Positions 34,972 to 43,434 of a stretch of 64,000 bases of DNA are shown here, in pieces. Where the stretch lies: contig NZ_DAGX01000002.1 in NCBI RefSeq assembly GCF_002498315.1, positions 624,067 through 688,066 on the forward strand. Reading direction: 5' to 3'. Under the pieces are notes generated by a model that was given only the letters and a program-made list of their open reading frames with translations, was not told the DNA's origin and made no database searches. Made by a program: the position numbers and the translations under genes. How positions within the stretch are numbered: position 1 is the stretch's first letter; every line of letters begins with the position of its first letter. Source of the stretch: Methanofollis sp. UBA420. GTDB taxonomy: Archaea > Halobacteriota > Methanomicrobia > Methanomicrobiales > Methanofollaceae.

Positions 34972-35205
34972 GCGTCAGTCCCCTGCCCATATGTGGGGGT
35001 GGCAGTGGGCCCGGACACTCCTCCGGAGGACCACCATGAAAGCCTCACATTAGGACAGGGGGCGGAGGGCAGTCCCCCCTTCAAAATGTAGGTTTGCCCC
35101 CCCCCTTTTGAGGTCCAATCCCGAGCGGGGACGATCGGAGGGCGTTGAGAAGACCTACGATTTTCGAGGTCGGGGGCAACGAGCGATAGCGAGTTCGAGA
35201 ACACA

Positions 35206-35273
35206 GGGAATCGAAGATTCCCGGTGAAGGAAAATCTATGATTTTCCGTTTACAGGAAGATCTTCGGCCTTCC
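35206..35273. repeat. Three consecutive hairpins of the dispersed family
   Basis: GGGAATC-GAA-GATTCCC (35206-35222), GGAAAATC-TAT-GATTTTCC (35229-35247) and GGAAGATC-TTC-GGCCTTCC (35255-35273, one mismatch and one wobble). They are separated by 6-7 bases and flanked by GAGCGATAGCGAG and GCGAGCGAAGCGAG motifs. Confidence 0.6.
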
Positions 35274-35685
35274 GTGGATCTGGATCTTCGAGGTGCGAGC
35301 GAAGCGAGTATGAGACTGACTCACCCGGCCGTTCTCCACCCGGAATAAGGGTCCGGGGAAACAGAAAAGTGATCTTGATGAGAGCAATTGCTATCTCGCA
35401 TTTTCTGTGCACGTATTTTTCTTCTCGGAAAATCTTTGATCCCCCACGGTCTCGAACTCACCGGCGTTCGCTCCCCACCCCGGATAGATGCAGGGGGCAA
35501 CCGCCCCCTTTCAGGATCTCCAACCCATTCTTCCGGCCCCCGCCCCCGACCCGGCACCGTACACACACCCCACGCCGCCCACCTATAAACCGTATGATGC
35601 TATATGTACGAATCGACCCCTGAGGCCCGGCGGCGAGAGACAGACCGGTAATCTTGATACCCGGGAAAACCAATCCCGTAGTTAA

Positions 35686-36216
35686 ATGAGCGATCCCGCA
35701 GACCGCACTGACGAGATCAACAAATACCGGAAGTTCAAGAAGGTCGAGGGCTCCACCTACCGCCGGGTCAACCAGTTCCTGCGCAAGCATACCTACATCA
35801 CCGCGCGGGAGTGGGCGATCGCCCGTCTCTGCGCCGACTTCCAGACCACAAGCGGCGCGGAGATGACCTTCGTCGGTGCGCACCTGCCGGAACTCGTCCC
35901 CTTCATGACCGAACCCTACACCCCGCAGGCGGTGAACCAGGCCCGCAACGCCTTCAAGAGAAAGGTGAAGATGGCCGGGGCCACCTTCTTCTACGGTGCG
36001 ATGTGCGGGTTTTTCACACCCGAAGAACTCGACGACATCCTCTTCGAGGCAAGCGAGGTGGCCCGCTTCCTCATGGAGATCGAGGGCACGGCCCTGGAGA
36101 TCGACGACGAGATCGATGTCGAGGACAGAGTCGCCGAAGTCATGAAAAACATATCCCGTGCATCGTCCGACCTTCTCAAGGAACGGACCAGACGGGCAGA
36201 GAGCGAGGAGGAGTGA
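35686..36216 (+). CDS. Conserved archaeal protein of unknown function (DUF5806-like)
   Basis: 176 residues, soluble and mainly helical. It has a strongly patterned core (RVNQFLRKHTYITAREWAIARLCADFQT, ELVPFMTEPYTPQAVNQARNAF, GATFFYGAMCGFFTPEELDDIL) and an acidic/charged C-terminal tail. I recall closely similar proteins in haloarchaea and Methanomicrobia carried as DUF5806; the family name is from memory. The core could be a DNA- or RNA-binding helical unit, but no known motif is present. It ends one base before the MobB-MoaE fusion, so the two are probably co-transcribed. Confidence 0.8.
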   Translation: MSDPADRTDEINKYRKFKKVEGSTYRRVNQFLRKHTYITAREWAIARLCADFQTTSGAEMTFVGAHLPELVPFMTEPYTPQAVNQARNAFKRKVKMAGATFFYGAMCGFFTPEELDDILFEASEVARFLMEIEGTALEIDDEIDVEDRVAEVMKNISRASSDLLKERTRRAESEEE

Positions 36217-36217
36217 G

Positions 36218-36970
36218 ATGAAGATCATCCAGTTTGTCGGAAGGTCGAACTCCGGCAAGACGACATTTATCGAGGGACTGATCAGGGCCCTCAAAGAGAG
36301 AGGGAGCGTCGCCGCCGTCAAGCACCTCGGCCACGACAGGTACGCCCTCGAAGAGGGAAAGGACACGACAAAATATGCTGAGGCAGGCGCCGACCGCGCG
36401 GTCGGCATCGACGACGTCAGGGCCGTGACCGCCAGCCAGAGCCCCGACCTCACCGCCACGCTCACCGATCTCTGCGACGCCGGTATCGAGTACTGCATCG
36501 TCGAGGGCTTCAAGACCATTCCCTTCCCGAGAATCGTGATCGGGGACCTGGAATCTGACAACGTCGTCCTGAGAAATCCGACCATCGACGATATCATCGA
36601 ACACCTCGACGCGTTCGAGGACTTCCAGACCATGCAGGGCATCGTCAGGGAACTGCGGCGCGCGTACCCGATGGAGAGGGCGGGTGCCGTCCTCACCTTC
36701 AACGGCATCGTCAGGGAACTGACCGGCGACGAACGTACAGAGTACCTCGATTTCCCGGCCGGCATCGACACTCTCGTCGAAGACCTCAGGAAGGAGGCCG
36801 AACAGACGCCCGGCGTCATCGGCGCCAGGTTCTATCACAGGAAAGGGCGGCTGTACGCCGGCGAGGACATCACTTACTTCGCCATCCTCGCCGAACACCG
36901 GCAGGAAGCCTTCGCCGCAATGGCGCAGGCGATCGACCGCCTCAAACGCGACGTACATGACAGAAAATGA
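36218..36970 (+). CDS. MobB-MoaE fusion, molybdopterin cofactor biosynthesis
   Basis: 250 residues. MobB-like GTP-binding part at 1-140: Walker A GRSNSGKTT (8-16), AVKHLGHDRYALEEGKDT and IVEGFKT. MoaE-like part at about 150-250: AGAVLTFNGIVRE (normally GAvv-F-G-VR) and the conserved catalytic Lys region FYHRKGRLYAGEDITYFAILAEHRQEAFAAM. MoaE is the large subunit of molybdopterin synthase; MobB supports guanylation of the cofactor. The start is the ATG before KIIQFVGRSNSGKT. It fits with fdhD in the window: the cell builds a molybdo- or tungstopterin enzyme such as formate dehydrogenase or formylmethanofuran dehydrogenase. It overlaps the next gene by 14 bp. Confidence 0.87.
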   Translation: MKIIQFVGRSNSGKTTFIEGLIRALKERGSVAAVKHLGHDRYALEEGKDTTKYAEAGADRAVGIDDVRAVTASQSPDLTATLTDLCDAGIEYCIVEGFKTIPFPRIVIGDLESDNVVLRNPTIDDIIEHLDAFEDFQTMQGIVRELRRAYPMERAGAVLTFNGIVRELTGDERTEYLDFPAGIDTLVEDLRKEAEQTPGVIGARFYHRKGRLYAGEDITYFAILAEHRQEAFAAMAQAIDRLKRDVHDRK

Positions 36971-38360
36971 AGGGATGAATATGAGCACAGAGAGAGTACA
37001 AAAACGGATCTTCGGGACAAACGGCGTCAGGGGCGTCATCGGCAAGGACATGACACCCGACCTCGTGATGCGGATAGGCAAGGCCCTCGGCACGATGAGA
37101 AAGGGACGGATCGCCGTCGGGCGGGACACCCGGACCTCTGGCGAGGCCCTCGCCGCTGCCGTCTCTGCCGGTCTGATGGCGACAGGGTGCGAGGTCGTCG
37201 ACTGCGGCGTCCTCCCGACCCCGGCCCTCCAGTACCTTATCATGGAGCACTTCGACGGCGGGGCGATGATCACCGCCTCCCACAACCCCCCGGAGTACAA
37301 CGGCGTCAAGGTCATCGAACCCGACGGCACCGAGATGGGCGACGAGGAAACCCTGAAGCTGGAGGAGATCCTCTTCTCCGGCGCCTTCGACGAGGTCTCC
37401 TGGGAGGAGGTCGGCGGCAAGAAGGACGCCCCTGACCTCAAAGAAGAGTACATCGACGCGATCGTCTCCCACTTCCCGCCCGGCATCGGCGCCGGCCTCA
37501 CCGTCGTCGTCGACCCGGGTTCAGGGCCCGCGGCAGACACGACGCCGGCGATCCTCTCCCGCCTCGGCTGCACCGTCCACACCATCAACGCCCAGAAAGA
37601 CGGGCGCTTCCCGGGCAGACTCCCCGAACCCAGCCCCGAAGGACTCGCGCCCCTTGCAGAACTGGTCGTCGAAACCGGTGCGGCCTTCGGCGTCGCCCAT
37701 GACGGTGACGCCGACCGCGCCGTCTTCGTCGACGACCAGGGGAGGTACGTGGAGGAGAACAGGGAGTTCGCCCTTGTCGGCAGTTATGTCTGCAGGAAGA
37801 CGAAGGGCCGTGTCGTGACCCCGGTCTCCACCTCCCTCATTGCCGAGGAGATCGCCGCCATGCACGGGTGCACGGTCGAGTACACCCCGGTCGGGAGCAT
37901 CTATGTGGCAAGGCGCATGCGCGAACTCCTCGGGGAAGGGAAAGAAGTCGCCTTCGGCGGCGAAGGGAACGGCGGGCTCATCTACCCCGACCACCAGTTC
38001 TGCCGCGACGGCGGCATGACGGCCGCCACGATGGCCGGCCTCCTTCAGGCCGAAGGGAAGTCACTCTCCGCGCTCCTTGACGCCCTGCCGACCTATCACA
38101 TCATCAAAGAGAAGGTGAAGACACAGGCGGCCGCAGCCGTGGTCGCCGCCCTGAAAAAACGGTATGCCGGGGAGAAGATCGACTGCCGGGACGGGATCAG
38201 GATCAACAGGCCAGGCAGCTGGGCACTGGTCCGCCCCTCAGGGACGGAACCGATGATGCGGGTCGTCGTTGAAGCGCGGAGCATGGAGGATGGAGAAGGC
38301 TTTTTCAGGGAAATCATGGCCGTCGTCAGGGCGGCCGCACCGGATCTCACGCCCACGTGA
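36957..38360 (+). CDS. glmM: Phosphoglucosamine mutase / phosphohexomutase
   Basis: 467 residues, standard for the alpha-D-phosphohexomutase superfamily. The N-terminus KRIFGTNGVRGVIG, the phosphoserine loop TASHNPPEYNG, the metal loop DGDADRA, the sugar-specificity loop GGEGNGGLIYPDH and the phosphate-binding RPSGTEPMMRV are all intact. GEGNGG rather than GEMSGH favours glucosamine-type mutases, as known for archaeal GlmM, leading to UDP-GlcNAc for glycans. A phosphopentomutase-like role is the alternative. Either MTENEG or the internal MSTER may be the start; the latter is not overlapped by the MobB-MoaE gene. Confidence 0.88.
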   Translation: MTENEGMNMSTERVQKRIFGTNGVRGVIGKDMTPDLVMRIGKALGTMRKGRIAVGRDTRTSGEALAAAVSAGLMATGCEVVDCGVLPTPALQYLIMEHFDGGAMITASHNPPEYNGVKVIEPDGTEMGDEETLKLEEILFSGAFDEVSWEEVGGKKDAPDLKEEYIDAIVSHFPPGIGAGLTVVVDPGSGPAADTTPAILSRLGCTVHTINAQKDGRFPGRLPEPSPEGLAPLAELVVETGAAFGVAHDGDADRAVFVDDQGRYVEENREFALVGSYVCRKTKGRVVTPVSTSLIAEEIAAMHGCTVEYTPVGSIYVARRMRELLGEGKEVAFGGEGNGGLIYPDHQFCRDGGMTAATMAGLLQAEGKSLSALLDALPTYHIIKEKVKTQAAAAVVAALKKRYAGEKIDCRDGIRINRPGSWALVRPSGTEPMMRVVVEARSMEDGEGFFREIMAVVRAAAPDLTPT

Positions 38361-38391
38361 ATAATTTAAAAAATATAAAAATCGCAATCTA

Positions 38392-38398
38392 TTTTTTT
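38392..38398 (+). terminator. Oligo-T terminator after glmM
   Basis: Seven T residues 31 bases after the stop, in AT-rich sequence. Confidence 0.5.
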
Positions 38399-38555
38399 AT
38401 TGCACTCCGATTAACCCGGAGATAGAGAAATCCCCGGGTCGTACCGGGACGATAGGTGAAATAATCTTTGATTTTCTTTTGCGTTACGAATCTCAAAAGT
38501 CACCATAGAGAATGTTTATCTACTATTATCCAAATATATTCAGTCAGGATGAGCC

Positions 38556-41500
38556 GTGCCTGCAACTGAGATAGATATTTTAAAGAGAATACATCAGGTG
38601 GTCGCGCGGGGAGACCAGGGAGAGATCGAGACCTTACTGAGCGACATCTCTGATATCCCGAAGAGAAAGGAGAAAAAGGAGTTACTCGAAGAGATCCATG
38701 CAACCATACTCGATACAGCCTTCCGTGAAAATCACCCGGAACTGACGAAAATCCCGTTGTCACTTCCGAAAAACGATATCTTCGAACACATCCTGCACGC
38801 GACCCGGATCTATATCGACACCAGGGACCAGGCATGGCTCCAGGCCGTCTACGACCTCTCGAACTCACTCGACAGGAAGAGTTCACAGTCCATCATCCTT
38901 GCCGAGGTGACCAAGAACCTCATCGAGGCCGGAGTCGACCGCGCCGATGCCGACCTGATCAGGGTGGGCATGGAGGTCTATCACCAGATCAGTTTCAGGA
39001 AGTACCGCTCAGCCATCCTGATGGACATCGTCCCCCTGCATATCGTCTGGAGCGTCACCATCAGGGACACCACTCTCCTCACCGAGGCCGCCGACCTCAT
39101 CGAAGGGATCGGCGACATCTCCAAGAGATCCCTCCTCCAGAGCGAAGTCGCAAAGGCGATCGGGCGGATCGGCGTCTCCACGCGCGACTTCGAGCTCATC
39201 GTCAGGGCGCTCAGGTCCGCCGCCGACATCAAGCAGAAGATCAGGCGGACAAACTGCATCGCCTACATCGTCGGCCAGACCTGGAAATCCCCCCTCAGTT
39301 CGCAGATCTCAGACGTCATGGAGGTCCTCAAGAGGCTGGACGACCTCCCGGAGACAGAGATCGCGGAGATCTCCGCAGCCATGGCAGAGGAGATGATCGC
39401 ACGGAACCACGACAAAGGTGCCGTCGTCGTCACTCTCGAAGCACTGGTACGGGCCTATCCCTTCACCCTCCAGGGCATCATCGCGGAGCTCCTGAAAGCG
39501 GCGGAGAAGACCGGCGACCCCTACTATCTTGAGGCAGGGCTCAAGTTCAACACGCGCCTCGAACCCTCAGAGGAGGTCCAGATCAGGGAAGTCGTCAGGG
39601 CCAGCATCGCCGTCGTCGAAAGGACGGGCGAGGCCAGGTTCATCCTCCAGATCGTCCCCATCGTCGAGGAGGCGATCTCGGGCCCGAAGGCCTTCGCCAT
39701 CTACCTCTCCCTTGTCCACACCATGCTCGAACGCGGGGCATTCACCCACGCCATCGACATATTCGGGAGGATCACCTCCTTCACCGAGATCACCCAGATG
39801 GGGAACCAGTTCTGGGACACCACCGTGCTCCTGGTAAGCACAGGCGTCCTGCGGGACCGGGTCGACGACGTCAAGACACGCGTCTTCGCACGGATGGACA
39901 CCGAAACGAAGGAGAGCCTGATCCAGCGGAGCGTCACCGACCTCTGCAAAAACACCCCATTCAACGATATTGTCAGGCACATCCCGTCTCTCGTAGCCCT
40001 CTGCGGCCTCCACAGGCGGCGCGACGAACAACTGCAGACGGCCATCGACCTCCTCATCGAAAGGCAGTTCATCGAGTCCCTCGACCCCTCGTACCTCGTC
40101 GAGATTGCGAGAAACATCAGCAACCCGGCGACAAGCGGAAGCTCGGTCTCACGGATCGTCGCCAATATCGCAGACTACGGCGTATCCCACAGGAACCGCG
40201 ACTACCTCCAGCGTGCCGTCGGCCTCACCTGCGAGATCAGGGAGCAGAAGATGCGGTCGGAGGCGCTCTGCAGCATCATCGACCGCGCTGCCGACCTCGC
40301 CGTCTATCAGGGCGACCTCACCCTCCTGAAACGGATGCGCGGCTGGACCGACCCCCTGCTCGAAAAGGAGTACGGCCTCTACACCGCCGGCAACATCGTC
40401 CGCGGCATGGTCAAGTACGGCATCGACAAGGTGGCCCCTCACGCCCTGGAGAACGCCTACCAGATCGCACGGGAGATCGAAGACCCGTCCTTACGCCAGC
40501 AACTCCATGAACTGATCACCGAGGGCTTCATCAGGGTCGGGTGCCTGATGATGACCGAACCCCTCACCGCCGAGAACGTCGACCTCCTGGAGAACCGGAT
40601 CTCGGTTTTCAGGCGGGCGATCGAGATCCTCAAGGAGACAGTGGTCGAGAGGCGGTATTCCATCAGGATCGCACGGAGCATCGACATCATCGAGGAGTAC
40701 GTCGCCAGTGCGCGGAACCCGTACCATGCCATCCCTCTTGCGATGTTCGTCCTGGAGATCAGCAGCAACGCCGAGCGGGACGCGATGATCGCACGGGTCA
40801 TCGTCGATTTCGAGGACTACCTCGACGACCTCGCCTCCACCGACCCCTACGAGATGATGGCATTCATGCTTGCCCGTCTCGAATATGCGCGGGGTTCGCC
40901 CGAGGTTATGGAACTCACCCGTCTCCTCCTCCTCCAGATCGCAAGTCCGTACACACGGTACTCGGGGATGTGCACCCTCGCCGAGGGGTATCTCAGGATC
41001 AACGACACCGACAGGGCGACGACGATCCTGGACAGCATCCGCGACGGGGTCAGGGAGATGGAAGTCCCCCATGAAAAGGCCCTGATCCTCTCCGACCTCG
41101 CGGGCCTGATGGCACGGGTCAACACGGCGGACGCCTACTCCTGCTTCGACGAGGCACTCTCCCTCCTCCCGGCGGTCGACCCGGAGATGGGCGGCGTCGT
41201 CAGAAAACACCTTGTCTTCGCACTCGTCAGTCTTCATGCCACCGAGCCGCGGGAGGAGAACATCGCCGGCGTCAACGATCTGATCATGACCATCGACGAC
41301 CCGGTCGACTATGTGAACTCCCTTGTCGCCGCCTTCGGCATGGTCTCCCAGGGAGGGAGGACGGCAGAGGTCCTTGAGAAGATCTATGACGGCATTGCGG
41401 CCATTCCCTTCCCGTACGACCGCGCCTCCATGCTCATCTCGGTCGCCCCCATCGCCGAGAAATACGGACAGGAACGCGACGCCGAGATGCTCCTCGCCGA

Positions 41501-42131
41501 GGCCGACAGGATCACCGCAGAGATCCAGATCCCGGTCGTCGCCGCGATGGTGAAGAAGGGCGTGAGCCAGATGTTCCTGATGCTCGCCGCGGCCCGGAAT
41601 GACGAAAGCCTCAGGACCGGGGCAATCGACGCGATCCAGAGTATCGAGGACGAGATCATAAGAAACCGCGTCTTCACCCAGATCGGCGTCAGCCCTGAGA
41701 CCCCGATCGCCGACCAGGCATACTCCAGGCTCATTGACGCCGCACAGGCGGTCATCGGTGCCGCCACGTCACGCCCCGACACCTCGTCCCTCGAGTACCT
41801 CATCGAAGGCGTCTCGGACCGTGCCCAGAGGGCGCGCTACTGCTTCGAACTCTACCTCCTCTTCCGCGACGCCGGCAGGGACCGCCTTGCCGACCACACC
41901 CTTCTCATCGGTATCGACGAGGCGAGCATCATCAGGCCGCTCTCCAGGCGGGTGCACGTCCTCTGCGACATCGCCCTCTCCCTCCACGAGGTCGGCGAGA
42001 AGAAGAAGAGCCGGGACGTCGTCGGCATGGCGGTCAACGCCGCCACCAACATCAGGCAGGACGACCTGCGGGACGAGGTCTTCAACGACCTCGACGTGGT
42101 GATGCGGATCCTCCAGGAGGAGCGGGCATGA
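38556..42131 (+). CDS. 1191-residue all-helical repeat protein of unknown function
   Basis: A very long soluble protein with no signal peptide or transmembrane helix. It is built almost wholly of paired amphipathic helices, each pair about 35-45 residues, of TPR/ARM-like character (for example RVNTADAYSCFDEALSLLPAV, ILDSIRDGVREMEVPHEKALILSDLAGLMA, AEMLLAEADRITAEIQIPVVAAMVKKG). Recurrent xxRxxxLxxIAxxxAxxG phrases resemble the helical repeats of methanogen proteins I cannot name. No enzyme motif is found. It starts at GTG after AGGATGAG and its last 4 bp overlap acyP (ATGA), so translation is coupled. It may act as a scaffold or protein-protein interaction platform. The reading is intact over 3.5 kb. 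Confidence 0.85.
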   Translation: MPATEIDILKRIHQVVARGDQGEIETLLSDISDIPKRKEKKELLEEIHATILDTAFRENHPELTKIPLSLPKNDIFEHILHATRIYIDTRDQAWLQAVYDLSNSLDRKSSQSIILAEVTKNLIEAGVDRADADLIRVGMEVYHQISFRKYRSAILMDIVPLHIVWSVTIRDTTLLTEAADLIEGIGDISKRSLLQSEVAKAIGRIGVSTRDFELIVRALRSAADIKQKIRRTNCIAYIVGQTWKSPLSSQISDVMEVLKRLDDLPETEIAEISAAMAEEMIARNHDKGAVVVTLEALVRAYPFTLQGIIAELLKAAEKTGDPYYLEAGLKFNTRLEPSEEVQIREVVRASIAVVERTGEARFILQIVPIVEEAISGPKAFAIYLSLVHTMLERGAFTHAIDIFGRITSFTEITQMGNQFWDTTVLLVSTGVLRDRVDDVKTRVFARMDTETKESLIQRSVTDLCKNTPFNDIVRHIPSLVALCGLHRRRDEQLQTAIDLLIERQFIESLDPSYLVEIARNISNPATSGSSVSRIVANIADYGVSHRNRDYLQRAVGLTCEIREQKMRSEALCSIIDRAADLAVYQGDLTLLKRMRGWTDPLLEKEYGLYTAGNIVRGMVKYGIDKVAPHALENAYQIAREIEDPSLRQQLHELITEGFIRVGCLMMTEPLTAENVDLLENRISVFRRAIEILKETVVERRYSIRIARSIDIIEEYVASARNPYHAIPLAMFVLEISSNAERDAMIARVIVDFEDYLDDLASTDPYEMMAFMLARLEYARGSPEVMELTRLLLLQIASPYTRYSGMCTLAEGYLRINDTDRATTILDSIRDGVREMEVPHEKALILSDLAGLMARVNTADAYSCFDEALSLLPAVDPEMGGVVRKHLVFALVSLHATEPREENIAGVNDLIMTIDDPVDYVNSLVAAFGMVSQGGRTAEVLEKIYDGIAAIPFPYDRASMLISVAPIAEKYGQERDAEMLLAEADRITAEIQIPVVAAMVKKGVSQMFLMLAAARNDESLRTGAIDAIQSIEDEIIRNRVFTQIGVSPETPIADQAYSRLIDAAQAVIGAATSRPDTSSLEYLIEGVSDRAQRARYCFELYLLFRDAGRDRLADHTLLIGIDEASIIRPLSRRVHVLCDIALSLHEVGEKKKSRDVVGMAVNAATNIRQDDLRDEVFNDLDVVMRILQEERA

Positions 42132-42406
42132 AGACGGTCCGGATGGTCGTCTCGGGAAAAGTCCAGCATGTGGGGTTCCGGGCCTGCACAAAGAGGATCG
42201 CTGTCAGCCTCGGTGTCGGCGGCGTGGTGAAGAACCTCCCCGACGGCACGGTCGAGATCACCGCCTCCGGCGACCCGGTGATCCTGGACAAGTTCGTCGC
42301 CATGCTCTATGCCTGCCCCCGCGTCGTGGTCAGGGAGGTCGAGGTGACGGCCCTGCCCTTTCATGAATTCCCCGACTTCTGCATCCTGCGCGAGATCCGT
42401 CAATAA
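42128..42406 (+). CDS. acyP: Acylphosphatase
   Basis: 92 residues, the typical size. It hydrolyses the acyl-phosphate bond of small metabolites such as carbamoyl phosphate, acetyl phosphate or 1,3-bisphosphoglycerate. The active loop is VSGKVQHVGFRA with the catalytic Arg, and the second ligand is Asn in GGVVKNLPDGTVEI. Overlaps the 1191-residue gene by 4 bp and, tail-to-tail, cas1 by 7 bp. Carbamoyl phosphate is also an intermediate of the arginine deiminase route encoded 1 kb away. Confidence 0.94.
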   Translation: MKTVRMVVSGKVQHVGFRACTKRIAVSLGVGGVVKNLPDGTVEITASGDPVILDKFVAMLYACPRVVVREVEVTALPFHEFPDFCILREIRQ

Positions 42407-43368
42407 ACAGGTGAGAACTCTTTTCCCGAGATCAGGGATGTGGACAGGTCTCGTGCGACAGACACGATCGGTTCGTCCTGAATGCTTGCATGGAGCGCCG
42501 GGAGCAGGCGGCCGACAAGGGCGTCGGAGAGGATGCACCGCCCTGTCCCGGTCTCATAGTCGCCTGCGTCAAGGCCGGCACGCACCAGGGTAAAGACGGT
42601 CTCGTCCACCATAGCGGGCTTGAAGCCGTCGATCAGGTCGTTGACGAGAGAACCGTTCCCCTCGTGGAGGGCGCCGGCGTCCGGGTCGAGGCCGGCGGCA
42701 AGGGCCGCACACTGTGCGATCCCGTACAGCATCGCATAGCCGAGAGAGAGCATCGCGTTGACGGGGTCGGGGTGAGGCCGCGCAGTCCGCCGCCTGAAGC
42801 CGGGTTCGTGCGGGAGGGTCCTCGCCATCACTTCATAATAGGTGTCGGCGATCAGTCTGCTGACCCGCCTGAGTTCGTCCATTTTGATGAGGTACGGGAG
42901 TTCATCCCTGTTCCTGTGGAAGAACTCAAGTTCCCCTTCATAGAGAAAAGACCAGCCGGATGAGTTTCCCATGCGTTCGATCGCGAGGATACGAGCGTCG
43001 GCCACTTTCCGTGCAAAGGTCAGGGCATAGGTGTGCCCAAACATTTTTTTCTGGGCTTCTCTCACTCTCTCCCCTGCATCGTACCCGGAGGGAAGGACCT
43101 GGCCGGCAGGAAGGCCGTCGGCGTCGAAGAAAGAGATGGGCACGCCGGCGCGCCTGAGGGAGATCACGGCCGATGTGTGGATGGTGTGGCCGCCGACGAC
43201 GATGAGGTGGCCGACATTCTGGAGGTCATACTCCTGTACCGTGTTCATTCTCCGCACTGTCAGGGTGTTGCGGCTTGCCCTGACGTGCGCTCCCGAACCT
43301 GCGACCGTCACCCATCGTCCTGCCCTTTCCATGGTTAAAATCCCGGCACTGATGATCAGATGTGGCAT
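42400..43368 (-). CDS. cas1: Stand-alone Cas1-family integrase-like protein
   Basis: 322 residues with the Cas1 plan. The N-terminal beta domain is about 1-95 (LIVVGGHTIHTSAVISLRRAGVPISFFDADG). The catalytic helical domain follows with FRRRTARPHPDPVNAMLSLGYAMLYG and GLDPDAGALHEGNGSLVNDLIDGFKP. His235 and Asp244 sit where Cas1 has its metal-binding His and Asp. The catalytic Glu, normally seven residues before the Tyr of E-G-x-A-x-x-Y, appears to be Ser170 (SRLIADTYYEV); Glu165 is the nearest acid. No cas2, no other cas gene and no CRISPR array are in the window. It therefore matches the idea of Cas1-solo proteins described outside CRISPR loci in Methanomicrobia and casposons. Confidence 0.88.
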   Translation of the reverse strand: MPHLIISAGILTMERAGRWVTVAGSGAHVRASRNTLTVRRMNTVQEYDLQNVGHLIVVGGHTIHTSAVISLRRAGVPISFFDADGLPAGQVLPSGYDAGERVREAQKKMFGHTYALTFARKVADARILAIERMGNSSGWSFLYEGELEFFHRNRDELPYLIKMDELRRVSRLIADTYYEVMARTLPHEPGFRRRTARPHPDPVNAMLSLGYAMLYGIAQCAALAAGLDPDAGALHEGNGSLVNDLIDGFKPAMVDETVFTLVRAGLDAGDYETGTGRCILSDALVGRLLPALHASIQDEPIVSVARDLSTSLISGKEFSPVY

Positions 43369-43434
43369 CTCCCCCTAGATGAACAGATCGATATCCCCCG
43401 AACCTTGATTGCCGGGGACGTTCCTGAGAGGATC

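Larger units (their letters stand above)
33842..35685. other. 1.84-kb gene-poor region
   Basis: No frame shows protein-like composition: long open frames here are rich in Pro/Arg/Gly/Ser with no domain pattern. From about 34000 to 34850 the plus strand is strikingly purine-rich (about 70% in the line I counted, 34141-34200). From 34940 to 35300 there are short hairpins of the dispersed family. At 35580-35592 CCTATAAACCG is a TATA-like element that could serve the gene starting at 35686. A long non-coding RNA or decayed DNA is possible. Confidence 0.5.

Noticed and set aside
34773..35204. 143-residue minus-strand open frame
   Set aside because: Runs through hairpin repeat DNA and shows no protein-like pattern.
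42400..43368. A casposon around cas1
   Set aside because: Neighbours on both sides are metabolic genes, and no family B polymerase, HNH nuclease or terminal inverted repeats are present.
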